Below, piece by piece: positions 22,645-33,829 of a DNA stretch of 64,000 nucleotides; position 1 is the first letter of the stretch; each line of letters opens with the position of its first letter. The notes beneath the pieces are model-generated. The model was given only the letters and a program-made list of their open reading frames with translations. It had not been told where the DNA came from and made no database searches. The position numbers and the translations under genes were made by a program. This DNA comes from Costus lasius. Its lineage: Eukaryota > Streptophyta > Magnoliopsida > Zingiberales > Costaceae. Location: NCBI GenBank assembly GCA_027563935.2, contig CM050453.2, positions 85,596,665 through 85,660,664 of the forward strand, in the 5' to 3' direction.

Positions 22645-24320
22645 TGTTAGGGTATGCCCTTAAGGCTAATGTTTGAAGCCTTGGGATATTTTCAGTATCA
22701 TGTATAAACTATACATATATGTTTATAAAGGCAATTGTTGTTATTCAGATTGTTACATTATCTGCTGTGGTATGTATACTTCTGAGTAATGTCTCAATGA
22801 TGTTCAGCTTAGCTGACATTCAGTGTTGTCCTTAGTCGAGATATCTCGGTGAACATGAGACAGCCTTGATATGATTGAGACTAATATGTGTTCTAATCTT
22901 ATAGGATGCTTCGAGCATGGAATAAGAGATAGACACATAGGTGCATTGGATGTACTGGACTGACCCTACTTAGGATATTCAATTGTTTGTCACAATATGA
23001 ATAATCCTTATGTGCAAGCAAGTGGTATATTCCCTCTGACTTGAGATCACTTGTGTTTCTAAGTGATGATTGGCATTATCTTGAGATAGTTCAATATCAT
23101 TTGAAATATAATGGTTAAGGATTATCTTGGACAGTGGGCATGAATCATGTTAGGGCACTTGTGATAGATATAGGATTGCCTCTCCTAGTTGGAGTATGAT
23201 GTTCTAAAGGGCCCCCTGGATGAAATGGTTGTGAATGTGTATGGCCATACCCAGACGACTATGTTCGTCTGATCTAACCATTTTCATCATGTTGGAATCA
23301 CAGGCCTGACATGCTTGTCCAACTAGAACATCCAGTCGCAAAGGGAAACATGTATGCCAAGTGAATTAGATTCACACTTGTGCTGTGTTTTGGGAGTAGT
23401 CTTGGAAGACTCTTTCCTTCATATCGGGAGACAGTGATGTGTTGCTAGATACCCCTCTCTGTTCGTGATAACGTAAGTTATCGTTACCGACATTAAAGGA
23501 ACCCTTGGGGTCGCACAATTTGATGATATGGCTTACTTATGTCAGATCGTGTGGACTGGAATTATTCTAGTTAAGTTTAAAGCAATTTAAACTCTGATTG
23601 TGAGTGAGATCTAGTCTAATCATGTTTGATTGATTAGGGCATATGATCGGTAAGCTTCGATCGGGAGAATTGATGCTTGATCATAAAGATCAAGAGGTTC
23701 AATGAGATGTGTGGTTAGATCTTGAGCCATTTGGTTCAATGAGATCATAACCAGGGCTGGTTCGATTTGGTGCTTGAACCAAATTGGGATTGAACCGGTT
23801 CACTTAGAGTGAACGCATGGTTCAATGGTTCAATAAAAGAGGGGAGTTTCGGTTGGTCCAATGAGTAAACGCATGGGAGTTAAGAGGGAGTTACATGTTT
23901 TGGTTCTTACCAAAAATGTAACCGAACGTTTTTCCTTCTTGGGCGCTCCTTCATGGTTTTCGAAAACCGGCTGCTACTCTCCTCCTCCTCTCGAATCTTC
24001 TTCATCTTCACGCAAGGAAGAAGAAAAACAAGCAAAGGGTACACATGTCCTCTCCAAAACACGAAAAGGACTCTTTAGTCTCATTGCTAGCACAAGGAGC
24101 ACAAAGAAGAAGCCGACTTCATCTTGTGTGTGATACCTTTGGAGAAGAGGCACTTGCCCCTTTCATCTTCCAAGCCGCCACTCACAACATGGCCATGGTA
24201 ACACTCTCGCTTGTCTTTCTAATTTACAAGGTTGATCATGCGCTTAAGTCATACGATTCTTGAAAACCCTAGTTTTTCGATGAAGTTATTGTGCAGTCGA
24301 ATTCACTAGGGTACCTTTCA
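22645..24320 (+). repeat. Element C 5' LTR
   Basis: A 1,676-bp LTR from TGTTAGGGTATGCCC to GGGTACCTTTCA, collinear with the B, T and D LTRs. It carries the palindrome GATAACGTAAGTTATC at 23467-23482, a possible TATA-like CAATAAAAGAGG at 23831, and near its end ATGGCCATG directly followed by GTAACA (24189-24203). Confidence 0.85.
24189..24199 (+). promoter_or_regulatory. Candidate gag start and 5' splice site in the C LTR
   Basis: ATG-GCC-ATG (24189-24197) is followed by GT. Joined to 26119, after the acceptor at 26117-26118, it reads MAM then IPTATNT and continues in phase into gag. This matters in C because the internal gag ATG used in B and T reads ACA here. Confidence 0.55.
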
Positions 24321-24321
24321 G

Positions 24322-24333
24322 TGGTATTAGAGC
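24322..24333 (+). other. Primer-binding site, element C (one mismatch)
   Basis: TGGTATTAGAGC, one C-to-T change from the initiator tRNA-Met complement. Confidence 0.75.
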
Positions 24334-25600
24334 AAGGTGTTTTTGACTTGATGCATATGATTGCCTTCTTGTGATCCATGTTTGATTAATGGATAGATCT
24401 TCTTCATGTTCACATGCGCTTACTTGATGCAAAGTTTACATACAATGTTTGCGCATGTATCATAGTTATACATAGTTTGCGCACGTATCATAGTTGTTTT
24501 CAAACAAAAATTCTCTTCATGCGCAACTCCACTAGATCTATTTGTGCGCCTGCTTCAAATACTTAGACGGGTTAACAGTTTTGAAGTCATTAGTCAAGTC
24601 TGGAACCAACAGCCTAATCAGACTATCTGACAGCCGGGATGAGCGGCCGGATAGCACCTGTGCGCAAGTTGTGCAGGTGGCTATAGGCCGACTGCAGAAG
24701 GGCGTGTAGCGATGTCTGTTTGAGGCGCCTAGTGAACGATCATGATTATGGCCTGGGGTCACACCCGCTTGCCAGAAATCATGTGGGACGTTCAGCCCTT
24801 AAGGCATTCATAGTTGACCATGAGGTCGACGCAAGTCAGTTATGACTGGGTGCATGCAAGGGCAGTGGGTCCGACTTGTTCTGACGAGTGGATACCTGTT
24901 AATGGACCGTTGTAAGGTAGTAGGGCACACAAGGAAATAAAATTGATGCCATGGGGTTTTATAAAAATTTTATTTCTGTTTTGGATCACATGTTGTACAT
25001 CTTTTACATGTTACCATGAATCAATGGAATTTTGAGTGTTTATTTAATCTTATGTGGGCTGCCCTATTTTGTATGCTGTGCTGGGGCCTGCGTGCCTGGA
25101 ATTAAATATTTTTTTGATGTGACCTGCGAGTCACATTTGAAATTATATGAATGTATAATTGACCTATGTGTCAAACCATGTCTAGATAGTTTTAAAATGT
25201 AATTTTGATCAGACATAAGCACATAGCACATTTGCAATGCAATTGGCGTCACAAAGGGGAGATCTAGAGTTCGGCTCTAGAACAGGCGCATTTGGGCTGC
25301 AGATGGCGTTTGGGCCTGGGCTGGACCGAATGAGGTTCAAGAGTCCCATACAGAGCTCAAGTAAAGACTTTTGTTAAACTAGGGTTTTACTTAAGTTTTA
25401 TGGGCGTTTACCACATAAGATAATGGTGCTTTCATTTACTGTTTTAAGTGTTATTAGCACATGTATGTTTTATTCTTCAGCTATCACTATAGAATTTGCA
25501 TGATAGTAAGAAGATAAAAGACCGTTAAAATCCAACGTAAATATCAAGCTTTCGATTGCCTTCTGACGCGAAACCTCACTGTTCTGACTATCGTTGGGGC

Positions 25601-25836
25601 CGTGTTGTACCCACTCAGTGGGCACACGCCCAACTATCTTCAGACGGTGTGTGATTACACCTATATGCTACAGAGAAGGGATTTATCGCTTCTCGATGCT
25701 CAGCATAGCATATGGTTGTCCAGGAAGTAGGTCAGGTCAGCTTGACCATATAGGCTACATGTTGAGCATATGACAGCTATATGGAGGCAGCCATCTGAGG
25801 AATCAGAAGCTGTGTTGTACCAACTCAGTTGGCACA
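25601..25836 (+). other. Twin leader hairpins, element C
   Basis: Hairpin 1 (25601-25626) has CCCA-CTCAG-TGGG; hairpin 2 (25811-25836) has CCAA-CTCAG-TTGG. Each is preceded by GTG-TTGTA and followed by CAC, giving an outer stem across a 5-base bulge; in hairpin 1 of C the outer stem is disturbed by CACACG. Confidence 0.6.
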
Positions 25837-26087
25837 GTCTTCTGGATTGCCTAGATGAAGGGGAATCGCACGGGTTGGCGATTGGCATGGATTGCCTACC
25901 AGGGATCAGTGCTTGGGCTCTCTGTGCACCTTATCTCGCTTGAGCGGGACGCGGAGATCAAGTATGAAATCTGGATCCCATCTCACTAAAAGAGTTTTAC
26001 TCTTTCGGACTGTTTTATTGGATTTTCAGTCAGATAAAATAGTGAGAGAAGAATCACTCTTAAGTCCTAGAATGATTCTAACATGGA

Positions 26088-26118
26088 TACTGACCTTGTT
26101 GTTCTTGCTATGTTGTAG
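26088..26118 (+). promoter_or_regulatory. Candidate branch point and 3' splice site, element C
   Basis: TACTGACC near 26088 fits the plant branch consensus CTRAY. A T-rich run and TTGTAG ending at 26118 follow. The same block precedes gag in B and T. Confidence 0.55.
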
Positions 26119-27118
26119 ATTCCTACAGCAACGAACACCACAGGGCTCAATTTGCGATCCATATTGGAAAAGGAGAAGTTTGCTCGGCCAAACTTCTCAG
26201 ACTGGTACAGACAGCTGAAAATTGTCCTCAAAGCTGAGAGGAAGCTGTATGTCCTTGAGTCGGCAATACCGGCTCAACCCGCTGCGAACGCTGCAAGGGC
26301 AGTTCGAGATGCTTATGAGAAGCACGTCAGTGATAGTACTGATGTCGCTTGCCTTATGCTTGCGTCAATGACGCCTGAGCTCCAGTGTCAGCATGAGGAT
26401 TTGTCTGCTATTCATATTATAGCAAATCTCAAAATGCTGTATGCTGCGCAGGCAAGGACAGAATGCTATAATTTGACGAAACTTTTCTTTCATAGCAAAT
26501 TGACTGAAGGGAGTCCAGTGGGAGCTCATGTACTCAAGATGATTGGGTACAAAGAAGCTCTAGAGAAACTGGGACATACCATCAATCAAGAACTTGTTGT
26601 AGACATCATCTTACAGTCTCTACCGGTTTCTTTCGATGCGTTCATCATTAATTTTAATATGAACAAAATCGACTGTACTCCGGCAGAATTATTGAATATG
26701 CTCTGCACTGCAGAACAGACTCTTGAGAAGGGAAAGCCTTCATCCTTTGTCTTGATAGTTCCTTCGAGGAATAAGAAGAAAGGGAAGAAGGGAAAAACCC
26801 CTATCAAGAGCTACAACAAGGCTTTGAAACAAAAGGTGAAGCGGTCAAAGGACAACAGATGCTTCCATTGTGGCCAGCTGGGTCACTGGAAGAAGGACTG
26901 TAGAGCGCTCCAAGGAGAGAAGAAGGGAAGCAAGCCTTTCACTTCTGGCTCAGGTATTTTCGTGACTGAAGTCATGGTAGCTTCTTCTATTTCTTGGGTG
27001 TTGGACACTGCATGTGGAGTTCACATTTGTTCAAATGTGCAGGAACTCAAGAGAAGAAGACAGGTGGCACAGCATGAGGTGGACAATATCACATCTCTTT
27101 ACCATCAGGAAAGGTTCC
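26119..27118 (+). pseudogene. Element C gag with start of protease, truncated
   Basis: The frame reads LNLRSILEKEKFARPNFSDWYRQLKIVLKAE and on through a UBN2/gag-polypeptide-type domain (about 80% like B and T by eye), a Lys-rich linker (KKKGKKGK), the CCHC knuckle CFHCGQLGHWKKDC near 26860, and the protease motif WVLDTACGVHICSN near 27000. About 66 bases are missing after QVAQHEVD relative to B. After the AGGAAAGG near 27115 the sequence leaves copia altogether. The usual internal start ATG is replaced by ACA, so translation would need the upstream LTR-encoded exon or another start. Confidence 0.85.
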
Positions 27119-27939
27119 GATGATCAAGGTTCACCTCTCAGTCCTTCCCTTGACATCTAAGACATGCATACATATGACCAGTACATAAATACGAGATAAA
27201 ACATCCTAAACATGAATAAGAACAAAGATAGATATGAGAAATAAGTAGGTCAAACATTAATATCAAGCATTCTTACAGTGGGCTATGCCCAAACCCCGAA
27301 AATAGAGTTAAGCTACAAGATTCATCGTTAAATACATAAAATCTCTCATAAAAGTTGATTCAAACCAAAGGGAGGGGTAGATCCTTGATGGAAGGAGGTC
27401 CATCACGCAGATCCATGCCGGAACGACGAAGAAATCAAGCCGGAACAGTGTTGCCGCCCAAAAATCGCCCGAAAACCCTAGGTTGTCGCCCTCTTTCTTC
27501 GTTCTCCGCAACCGCTTAATCAAATCTCATGATTCCAGTCCCAAAACGTGTGTATCCCAGTTGCGGGATAACTTATCATTCACAGCCGTGCATGGATGCA
27601 CGGCCATGCCCGTGTACAGCTCAGTGAAGCTTGGATAGTCAGATCATACACGGCCGTGCATGGGCACACACCCACGGCCGTGCATCCTGTAGAAAACTCC
27701 GATTGGGCTGAAATTTGGCGTGTAGCTTCGTCTCATTATGGGAAATCGTCCCATACCTTTAGATTCTCTAAATTTCATCAATTTTGAGGCCAAAAACCTA
27801 CATTTTCATAAAATAAGGGAAAAGTGAAGACTTTGAAGAATATGAAGCATTTGAGTACATAAATGAGACAAAGCATGCATTTTACTCTAAAATAATAAAA
27901 GAATTAAGTCACGAAATATCATATTTTTGCATGTCATCA
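27119..27939 (-). repeat. Truncated Athila-like LTR, minus strand
   Basis: On the minus strand it starts TGATGACATGC, equivalent to TGATGACAAGC at 18594. It carries two CACGGCCGTG palindromes (27649-27658, 27673-27682). Its last bases (minus strand CATGTCTTAGATGTC near 27160) align with about 19615-19630 of the plus LTR, so roughly the final 480 bp are lost. Confidence 0.65.
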
Positions 27940-27961
27940 AAATACATCGGACTTAAAGTTT

Positions 27962-27977
27962 TGCTTGTCCTCAAGCA
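27962..27977 (-). other. 3' hairpin upstream of polypurine tract, remnant 3
   Basis: On the minus strand TGCTTGAGGACAAGCA, a perfect 6-bp stem around AGGA, followed by AAAACTTTAAGTCCGATG and the LTR. The plus copy at 18556 has T in place of C in the stem. Confidence 0.65.
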
Positions 27978-29029
27978 ATTGAATTGTCTAGAATACGATG
28001 ATGACATGGAATAGGGAATCTCAAATAGCTCAACTAGGTCTAATAAGGTTATTGGTTATACACATTCGGTCCTCAGGTTATAATGCAATATGGAAAGCAA
28101 ATTAAACCAATTATCATGGATACAATCTATAGAACATGCAAAGTTACATTACATTACCAAAAACCTTTACTATACACCTCACACAAATGATATAATTGAT
28201 CAAGGATTCAAAAAGGCATATAATTGTGTAATAAGTCATGAAAAATAGCATCAGTACCACATAGTCCTTATGTGGTGCCTTTTTTTTTTTGAAACATAAA
28301 ACAATGCTAAGTGTCAAGCTTTGCTTCGATACCACCTAGGTTCCATTGTGAATGTTTAGAACTATGGGGTTAGTGCCAAGTAAGAGTGGTGATGAACTTA
28401 ACCCTTTTTACCATTGAGATGCTATGAATAGTGCCAAGTGGAAGTACAATGTGCAATGTACAAGAACACTTCGGTACCACTATTATTATGTCTGATCCCC
28501 ATGACAAAGTGCACAATGACAGTAGCTGTATGGAGCAAGATGCAATCAATCACTACACATGAGATGATCATCCAGGGTAAGGTATAGTAACAAGCATGCT
28601 CTTCAAGATCATACAAATAATGAATTGGGTTAATTACATCATTCAACTACAGTAAACTAGAGAATCTTATGCGCACACCATAACCATTATAGACCATTGG
28701 CAGATAAAAGTCAAGAATCTCATCCCAAGCAATTAAGTAGTCATAGAACAACGCAATACAAGAAGATAAAGTAAATAGCATAGAGAAAAGTAGGGTTTGG
28801 GAAAGACACTAAAGATGTTGGCATAACTAACTAACAAAGCATGCAATAAATAAAAGTGATAAACTTAAAACTACCAAGAAGTGACTAAAGAAAACAAACA
28901 ACTAGAATAAAGAAAACTACTGGAAAAACAGAAAGCTGACCAAGTGACGGGTGAAACCAAAGAAGCTCATCCCCAACGCCGACGCAGCCTCGCCTGAAGG
29001 TCATGCACAGACTCTAAAATAGAGGACTG

Positions 29030-29880
29030 TATTCATCCTTGGCGCTCAACCTCTGTCTCGAGCAGTTGAATCCGGTTAATGCCCGCATCGACAGACAGGT
29101 GAGTCTCTTGCTGGGTGTCGCGGACAAACCAGATCATAGTCTCAATACGGTCGAGCTGGGTAGAAGGGCGCTGCTGAGAAGGTTGTGGGGGTTCAGTGCC
29201 AAGAGACACATCCTCATCATCAACTGCGTCCACTCTCCAGTTCCGCTGCTCTCAAACAGTAGTACGTGCATGATTTGGCAGTGGTAACTTCACATCGCTC
29301 CCGAGGAAGATCAAGCGGTAAAGTTCACCTTCCTTCACTATCATCCGCATCGAGATGCAAGAATCAAGATCGAGTTGGCTGTTGCCCCACGCATGCTCCA
29401 TCTGGTAGGGATGAATCCCTACTGCGTAAGCAAGAGGGGGAGCCCATGCAGCATAGCCCAAAGAAACTGAAGCTCAGAAGCTCGGACAAGACCATCAGAC
29501 TCCCCTCGACCGAAAATAGTATGTGCTAGGACACAACGCACATATTTCACCACGGGGTTCCTCAGGTAGGTGGCCCTAGCTGTCCTGATGTCAAAAGGTT
29601 GGAAATCGATCAAATCAGCCCAGAAGTTGCTTGCTTTAAATTCGGGTGGTGTGAGTCTCGTCCCATCAGTAGGAAAGCCATAGATAGAATTCAGCTATGT
29701 CAATGTAACCACAAACTCAGTATTGTTGAGCCAGAAGGATAGGCTGCCGTCATCTTCATCTGTGTGGATGCTAGCATTAAACTCCATGGATGAGAGGAAC
29801 TCCAGTACAATGGGGATGTAGTGGGGTAGTTGATAGTGAAGAATTGATCCTAGCCTATACGTTGAAAGAGCCATTGTACA
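29030..29880 (-). pseudogene. ATHILA ORF1-like protein remnant
   Basis: Minus-strand translation gives, in order, YRLGSILHYQLPHYIPIVLE, FLNNTEF-type sequence, an in-frame stop, then FWADLIDFQPFDIRTARATYLRNPVVKYVRCVLAHTIFGRGESDG and ASELQFLWAMLHGLP, further stops, and a C-terminal part with Gln-rich sequence and QLDRIETMIWFVRDTQQ. LxxxxIFGRGxSxG with xxLFLLW-like sequence is, from memory, typical of the ATHILA ORF1/plant transposon protein family, which sits 3' of pol in Athila elements. Function is not established. Several stops make it a pseudogene. Confidence 0.65.
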
Positions 29881-29990
29881 TCTTCATGGAAGCCTAAGGT
29901 GTTGAGCGTATAAGCGGGTGTGTCCCACGAGGGTGGGAAACAGTTCACAACTCCACTGATCGATAGCTTAGTGAGGGCTACGCGTTAGAA

Positions 29991-30742
29991 GGCTACTATA
30001 CTTGATATTTTATTATGAGGGTTTTTGAGGTCTCATCAATTTTATCTTATGTCTAGCAATATAGGCATGCAATCCTATAGTGACAACATGAAGATAAAAC
30101 ATTGCAGGCATGCTCCAGCAGATAATGAAAGCATTAAAGAATGATGTGATCATACTCTATTCAAGACATTGAACCAACCCATGCCATGAAGGAGGTTCAA
30201 CTCTCGACCTAGAACTCAAGCTCCTAAAAATAGACCTAGCCTAGCCGACCTCTAGCTTGAACTTCAAGGTTAGCTCCAAGGTCCTCCAAGCGTCATCTTG
30301 CAAGGTCCATCATAGCTAGCTCTCAAGCCCAAAGGCTCGGCCATGCTATGCTTGTGCCATCAAGGAAGATGCAAACGCCAAGGCTCATGTAGAAAGTGCC
30401 CCCTTAATCTTGATCTTGAATTTTACAAAAATAAAAGAAAAAGATGGCACGTAGGCCGCACAAGAGAACAACACAAGCATGCAAAAGGGGCTTGACTCAT
30501 GATCACATCATTATGCACAATCAAGGTATTTACTCATGCAGTTCTACATGCTCATGAAAAATATAAATTCTGAAATTTTACTTTTACATAAAACTAGTCT
30601 CTTTTCCTCATCTTCTTCTCACAAATCTTTTGGTTAATTGCGATTTATTTTTCATGATGATTTCAGAGATCCTTTCGGCTGGCAATTTTGTCAGATCAAG
30701 AGACCCAGCCAGTCCGAAGACACAATGCCCGTCCTACTTGAC
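29991..30742. other. Unassigned stretch, possibly element E internal sequence
   Basis: No gene, LTR or primer site was recognised. It directly abuts the AAAAT target site of element B, and the other side of B is the 5' leader of minus-strand element E, so at least the right part should belong to E. 30180-30410 is rich in CAAGG and AGCTC strings. Confidence 0.35.
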
Positions 30743-30747
30743 AAAAT
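30743..30747. repeat. Target-site duplication of element B, left copy
   Basis: AAAAT before the 5' LTR, repeated at 39410-39414 after the 3' LTR. Confidence 0.85.
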
Positions 30748-31983
30748 TGTTGGGGTATGCCCTTAAGGCTAATGTTTGAGGCCTTGGGATTCTTTCCAGT
30801 ATCATGTATAAACTCTTATGTTTATAAAGGCAATGGTTGTTATTCAGTTTGTTACATTGTCTGCTGCAATAAGTGTACTTCTAAATAATGTCTCAATGCT
30901 GTTCAGCTAGGATGACATGCTATAATGTCCTTAGTCGAGATATCTTGGTGAACATGAGACAGCTACAGGCTTGACACGCTTGTCCAATAAGAACATCCAG
31001 TGGCAAAGGAAACATGTATGCCTAGTGAAGTGGATTCACACTTGTGCTGTGGTTTGGGTGTAGTCTTGGAAGACTCTTTCCTTTATATCGGGAGACAGTG
31101 ATGTGTTGCTAGATACCCCTCACTGATCGTGATAACGTAAGTTATCGTTACCGACATTTAAAGGAAACCCTCAGGGTCGCACAATTTGATGATATGGCTT
31201 ACTTAAGTCAGAACGTGTGGACTGAATTGTTTTGGTTCAATAAAGGGATTTAAACTCTGATTGTAAGTGAGATCTGGTCTGATCATGTTTGATTGATTAG
31301 GGCTTGAGATCGGTAAGCTTCGATCGAGAGAGTTGATGCTAGATCGGTAAGATCAGGAGCATCAGGAGATGGAACGGTTAGATCTTGAACCATTTGGTTC
31401 AGAGAGATCTAGACTATGGCTTGGGCTAATTTAATTTGGTTTTTTGAACCAAATTGAGTTGAGTCGAATTGGCTTGAACCGGTTCAAATATGTGAACGCT
31501 TGGTTCAAGGCTTGATGGCATTTGGGCGTTTTTCATTACATGGGCGCATGGCTTCAAGACTTTCCAATTTTGGAAGTCATGTAACGCCACCTTTGTGATA
31601 ACGGCTCAACGCTTTTGCCTCCTCTTGTCTTGTCGTCTCAAACTTTGGCGAGAGTTGTTCTTCACGCCTTGGAGAGGTTTTTCGACAAGGAAGAGATCTC
31701 ATCTCGATTCCCTTCTAACGATCAAAGAAACTTTGGAGCCTTGCTAGCACAAGGAGCGACAAAGGAGTAGGTCATCTCTCATCTAGTGTGCGTCTTCTAA
31801 GGAGAAGAAGCAATCGATTCTTTGCTTCCAAGCCGCCATCCAATCTAATGGCGTTGGTATGATCCCTTTTAGATCCATTCCATTTATACAAGTTGATCAT
31901 ATGAACTACATGCGATCTTGTTGTTGAAATGCGCCCCCTTTAGGGTTTCACCCCCTTTCGCTCCCCCTTGAAGGGGACTTACA
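30748..31983 (+). repeat. Element B 5' LTR with internal deletion
   Basis: 1,236 bp, starting TGTTGGGGTATGCCC and ending GGGGACTTACA. Compared with the 3' LTR it lacks 438 bp (equivalent of 37947-38384) at a point where both ends read AGC, which suggests a microhomology-mediated deletion. The palindrome GATAACGTAAGTTATC is at 31131-31146. Confidence 0.9.
31848..31858 (+). promoter_or_regulatory. Candidate gag start and 5' splice site in the B LTR
   Basis: ATG-GCG-TTG followed by GTATGA. Spliced to 33809 it would read MAL-IPAATNT and enter gag in phase. The 3' LTR has ATG-GCA-TTG with the same GTATGA at 39274-39288. Confidence 0.55.
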
Positions 31984-31985
31984 AT

Positions 31986-31997
31986 TGGTATCAGAGC
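31986..31997 (+). other. Primer-binding site, element B
   Basis: TGGTATCAGAGC, two bases after the LTR; complement of the initiator tRNA-Met 3' end. Confidence 0.9.
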
Positions 31998-33288
31998 TTT
32001 GGTTCTTGTAGAATCATATGATTGCTTGATGATTTGTGATCCTTGTTTGTGTTTGATAAGTAGATCTAGTAGGAAGCATCTTGCGCATCTACATGTTAAG
32101 TAGTGAAAATACATGATGTATGTTTTTACTCCTTTGCGCATGTATGATGTATGATGGCGCATGTTGATAGTTGTAGTTTTTCTTAAAATACTTAATCACT
32201 TGCGCGCCTCACTAGATCTAAGTGACGCCTGCTATAAACCCTTAGACGGGTTAGTAGGGTTGAAGTCATCCTCTAGGTAAGATCCAACCAGTCTGATCAG
32301 ACCATCTGACAGCCTAGATGGGTCGACCAGATGGCACCTGTGCGCAAGCACGAGGTGGCTATAGGTCGACTGCAGACAGGCGTGTAGCGAGGTCTGATTG
32401 AGACAACCAATGAACACTCTTGAGTCAGGCCCGGGGTTACACCCGCTTGCCAGAACTCATGAAGGTTGTTCAGCCCTTTTGCGCATGCATGGTTGACCAT
32501 TAGGTCGACTCAAGTCAGTTAGGACTTGGTTCATGCAAGGGCAGTGGATCTGACTAGACATGATGAGTGGATCCCTATTAATGGACCGTTGTAAGGTAGT
32601 AGGGCACATAAGACAAATAAAATTGATTCCGATGGGATTTTGAAAATTTTATTTTGTTGATGGATCACATATTGATTGGATGCCATGATGCTTGTTTATT
32701 TCATCTTATGTGGGTTGCCCAATTAATGTGTGCTGTGCTGGGGCCTGCGTGCCTGGATTAAAAATGTAAATGATTATATTTGTGATCTGCGCATCACATT
32801 GTAATTAATTTATTGTGTAATTGACCTTCGTGTCAACCTTGTCTAGATAGATTAAAATGTACTTTTAATCAGACAAGAGCTCAAAGCACACATAATAGAG
32901 GCGCATGCAGCAGTGGCTTGACCAGGTGGGAAGTCTAGGGTTCGACCCTAGAACAGGCGCATTTACCTGGTGGGTGCACCTGAGCTGCAAGGGCGCTTGG
33001 GCCCTGGTCTGGGCCAGATGAGAGGCAAAAGACCCAAGAAGAGCTCAAGTGAAGACTTAAGTTAACTTAAGGTCTTACCTAGGCTTAATGGGCGTTTACC
33101 ACATAAGATCATCATGCTTTCTTTTATTGTTTAAATAATTAGACTTGCATGATTTATTTATCTTCTGCTATCACCATAGGGTTTGCATGATAGTTAAGAA
33201 GATAAAAGACAGTTAAAATCCAACGCTAAAATATCAAGCTCGATAGCCTTCAGACGCGAAACCTCACTGTTCTGACTATCGTTGGAGC

Positions 33289-33314
33289 CGTGTTGTACCC
33301 ACTCAGTGGGCACG
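33289..33314 (+). other. Leader hairpin 1, element B
   Basis: CGTG-TTGTA-CCCA-CTCAG-TGGG-CACG: inner 4-bp stem with loop CTCAG, a 5-base bulge and an outer 4-bp stem. GGA and TCC on either side extend it. Confidence 0.65.
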
Positions 33315-33494
33315 TCCATCTATCTTCAGACGGTGTGTGATTTCACCTGCGTGTTACAGAGAAGGGATTTATCGCTTCTCGTTGCTCAGCATAGCACGTG
33401 GTGGTCCAGGGAGTAGGTCGGGTCAGCTTGACCATGTAGGCTACATATGTGGCGCATATGGTAGCTATATGGAGGCAGCCATCTGTGGGATCAG

Positions 33495-33528
33495 AGACTG
33501 TGTTGTACCAACTCAGTTGGCACAGTCT
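33495..33528 (+). other. Leader hairpin 2, element B
   Basis: AGACTGTG-TTGTA-CCAA-CTCAG-TTGG-CACAGTCT: same architecture as hairpin 1 with an 8-bp outer stem and changed stem bases. Confidence 0.7.
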
Positions 33529-33829
33529 GCTGGATTGCCCAGATGAAGGGGAATCGCACGGGTTGGCGATTGGCAGGGACTGCCTACCAGAAATTAGTGC
33601 TTGTACTCTCTGTGCATCTTATCTCGCCTGAGCGGGACGCGGAGACCAAGTATGAAATCTGGATCCCATCTCACTAAAAGAGTTTTACTCTTTCGGGCTG
33701 TTTTGCTGGATTTTTCAGCCAGATAAAATAGTGAGAAAAGAATCTTTCTTAAGTCCTAGATTGATTCTAAACATTGATACTGACCTTGCTGTTCTTGCAT
33801 TGTTGTAGATTCCTGCAGCAACGAACACC

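Larger units (their letters stand above)
22645..27118 (+). mobile_element. Element C: Ty1/copia Angela-like, 5' half only
   Basis: It has an LTR, primer-binding site, long leader and gag, then stops abruptly inside the protease region; RT and 3' LTR are missing. Its LTR begins TGTTAGGG, a subfamily shared with solo LTR D and distinct from TGTTGGGG in B and T. No right-hand target duplication can be found. AGCTA at 22640-22644 is the left flank. Confidence 0.85.
27119..29990 (-). mobile_element. Athila-like remnant 3, minus strand, 3' end with truncated LTR
   Basis: Read on the minus strand: an ATHILA ORF1-like coding region (29880 to 29030), about 1 kb of AT-rich 3' untranslated sequence (29030-27978), the AGGA hairpin (27977-27962), a weak polypurine tract, and an LTR from 27939 leftward that breaks off near 27119 against element C. 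In the 3' region, GGTACCGAAG (minus) occurs near 28467 and a related form near 28330, as in remnants 1 and 4. The boundary near 29990 is approximate. Confidence 0.65.
31998..33808 (+). other. Element B leader (candidate intron), non-coding
   Basis: 1.8 kb between primer site and gag with no supported gene; conserved with C and T. It contains the twin hairpins and ends with TACTGACC, a pyrimidine-rich run and TTGTAG at 33808. Confidence 0.6.

Noticed and set aside
23861..24263. Two overlapping small plus-strand frames in the element C LTR
   Set aside because: Inside an LTR, not conserved as frames in the B, T or D LTRs; only the short ATG/donor site near 24189 is conserved.
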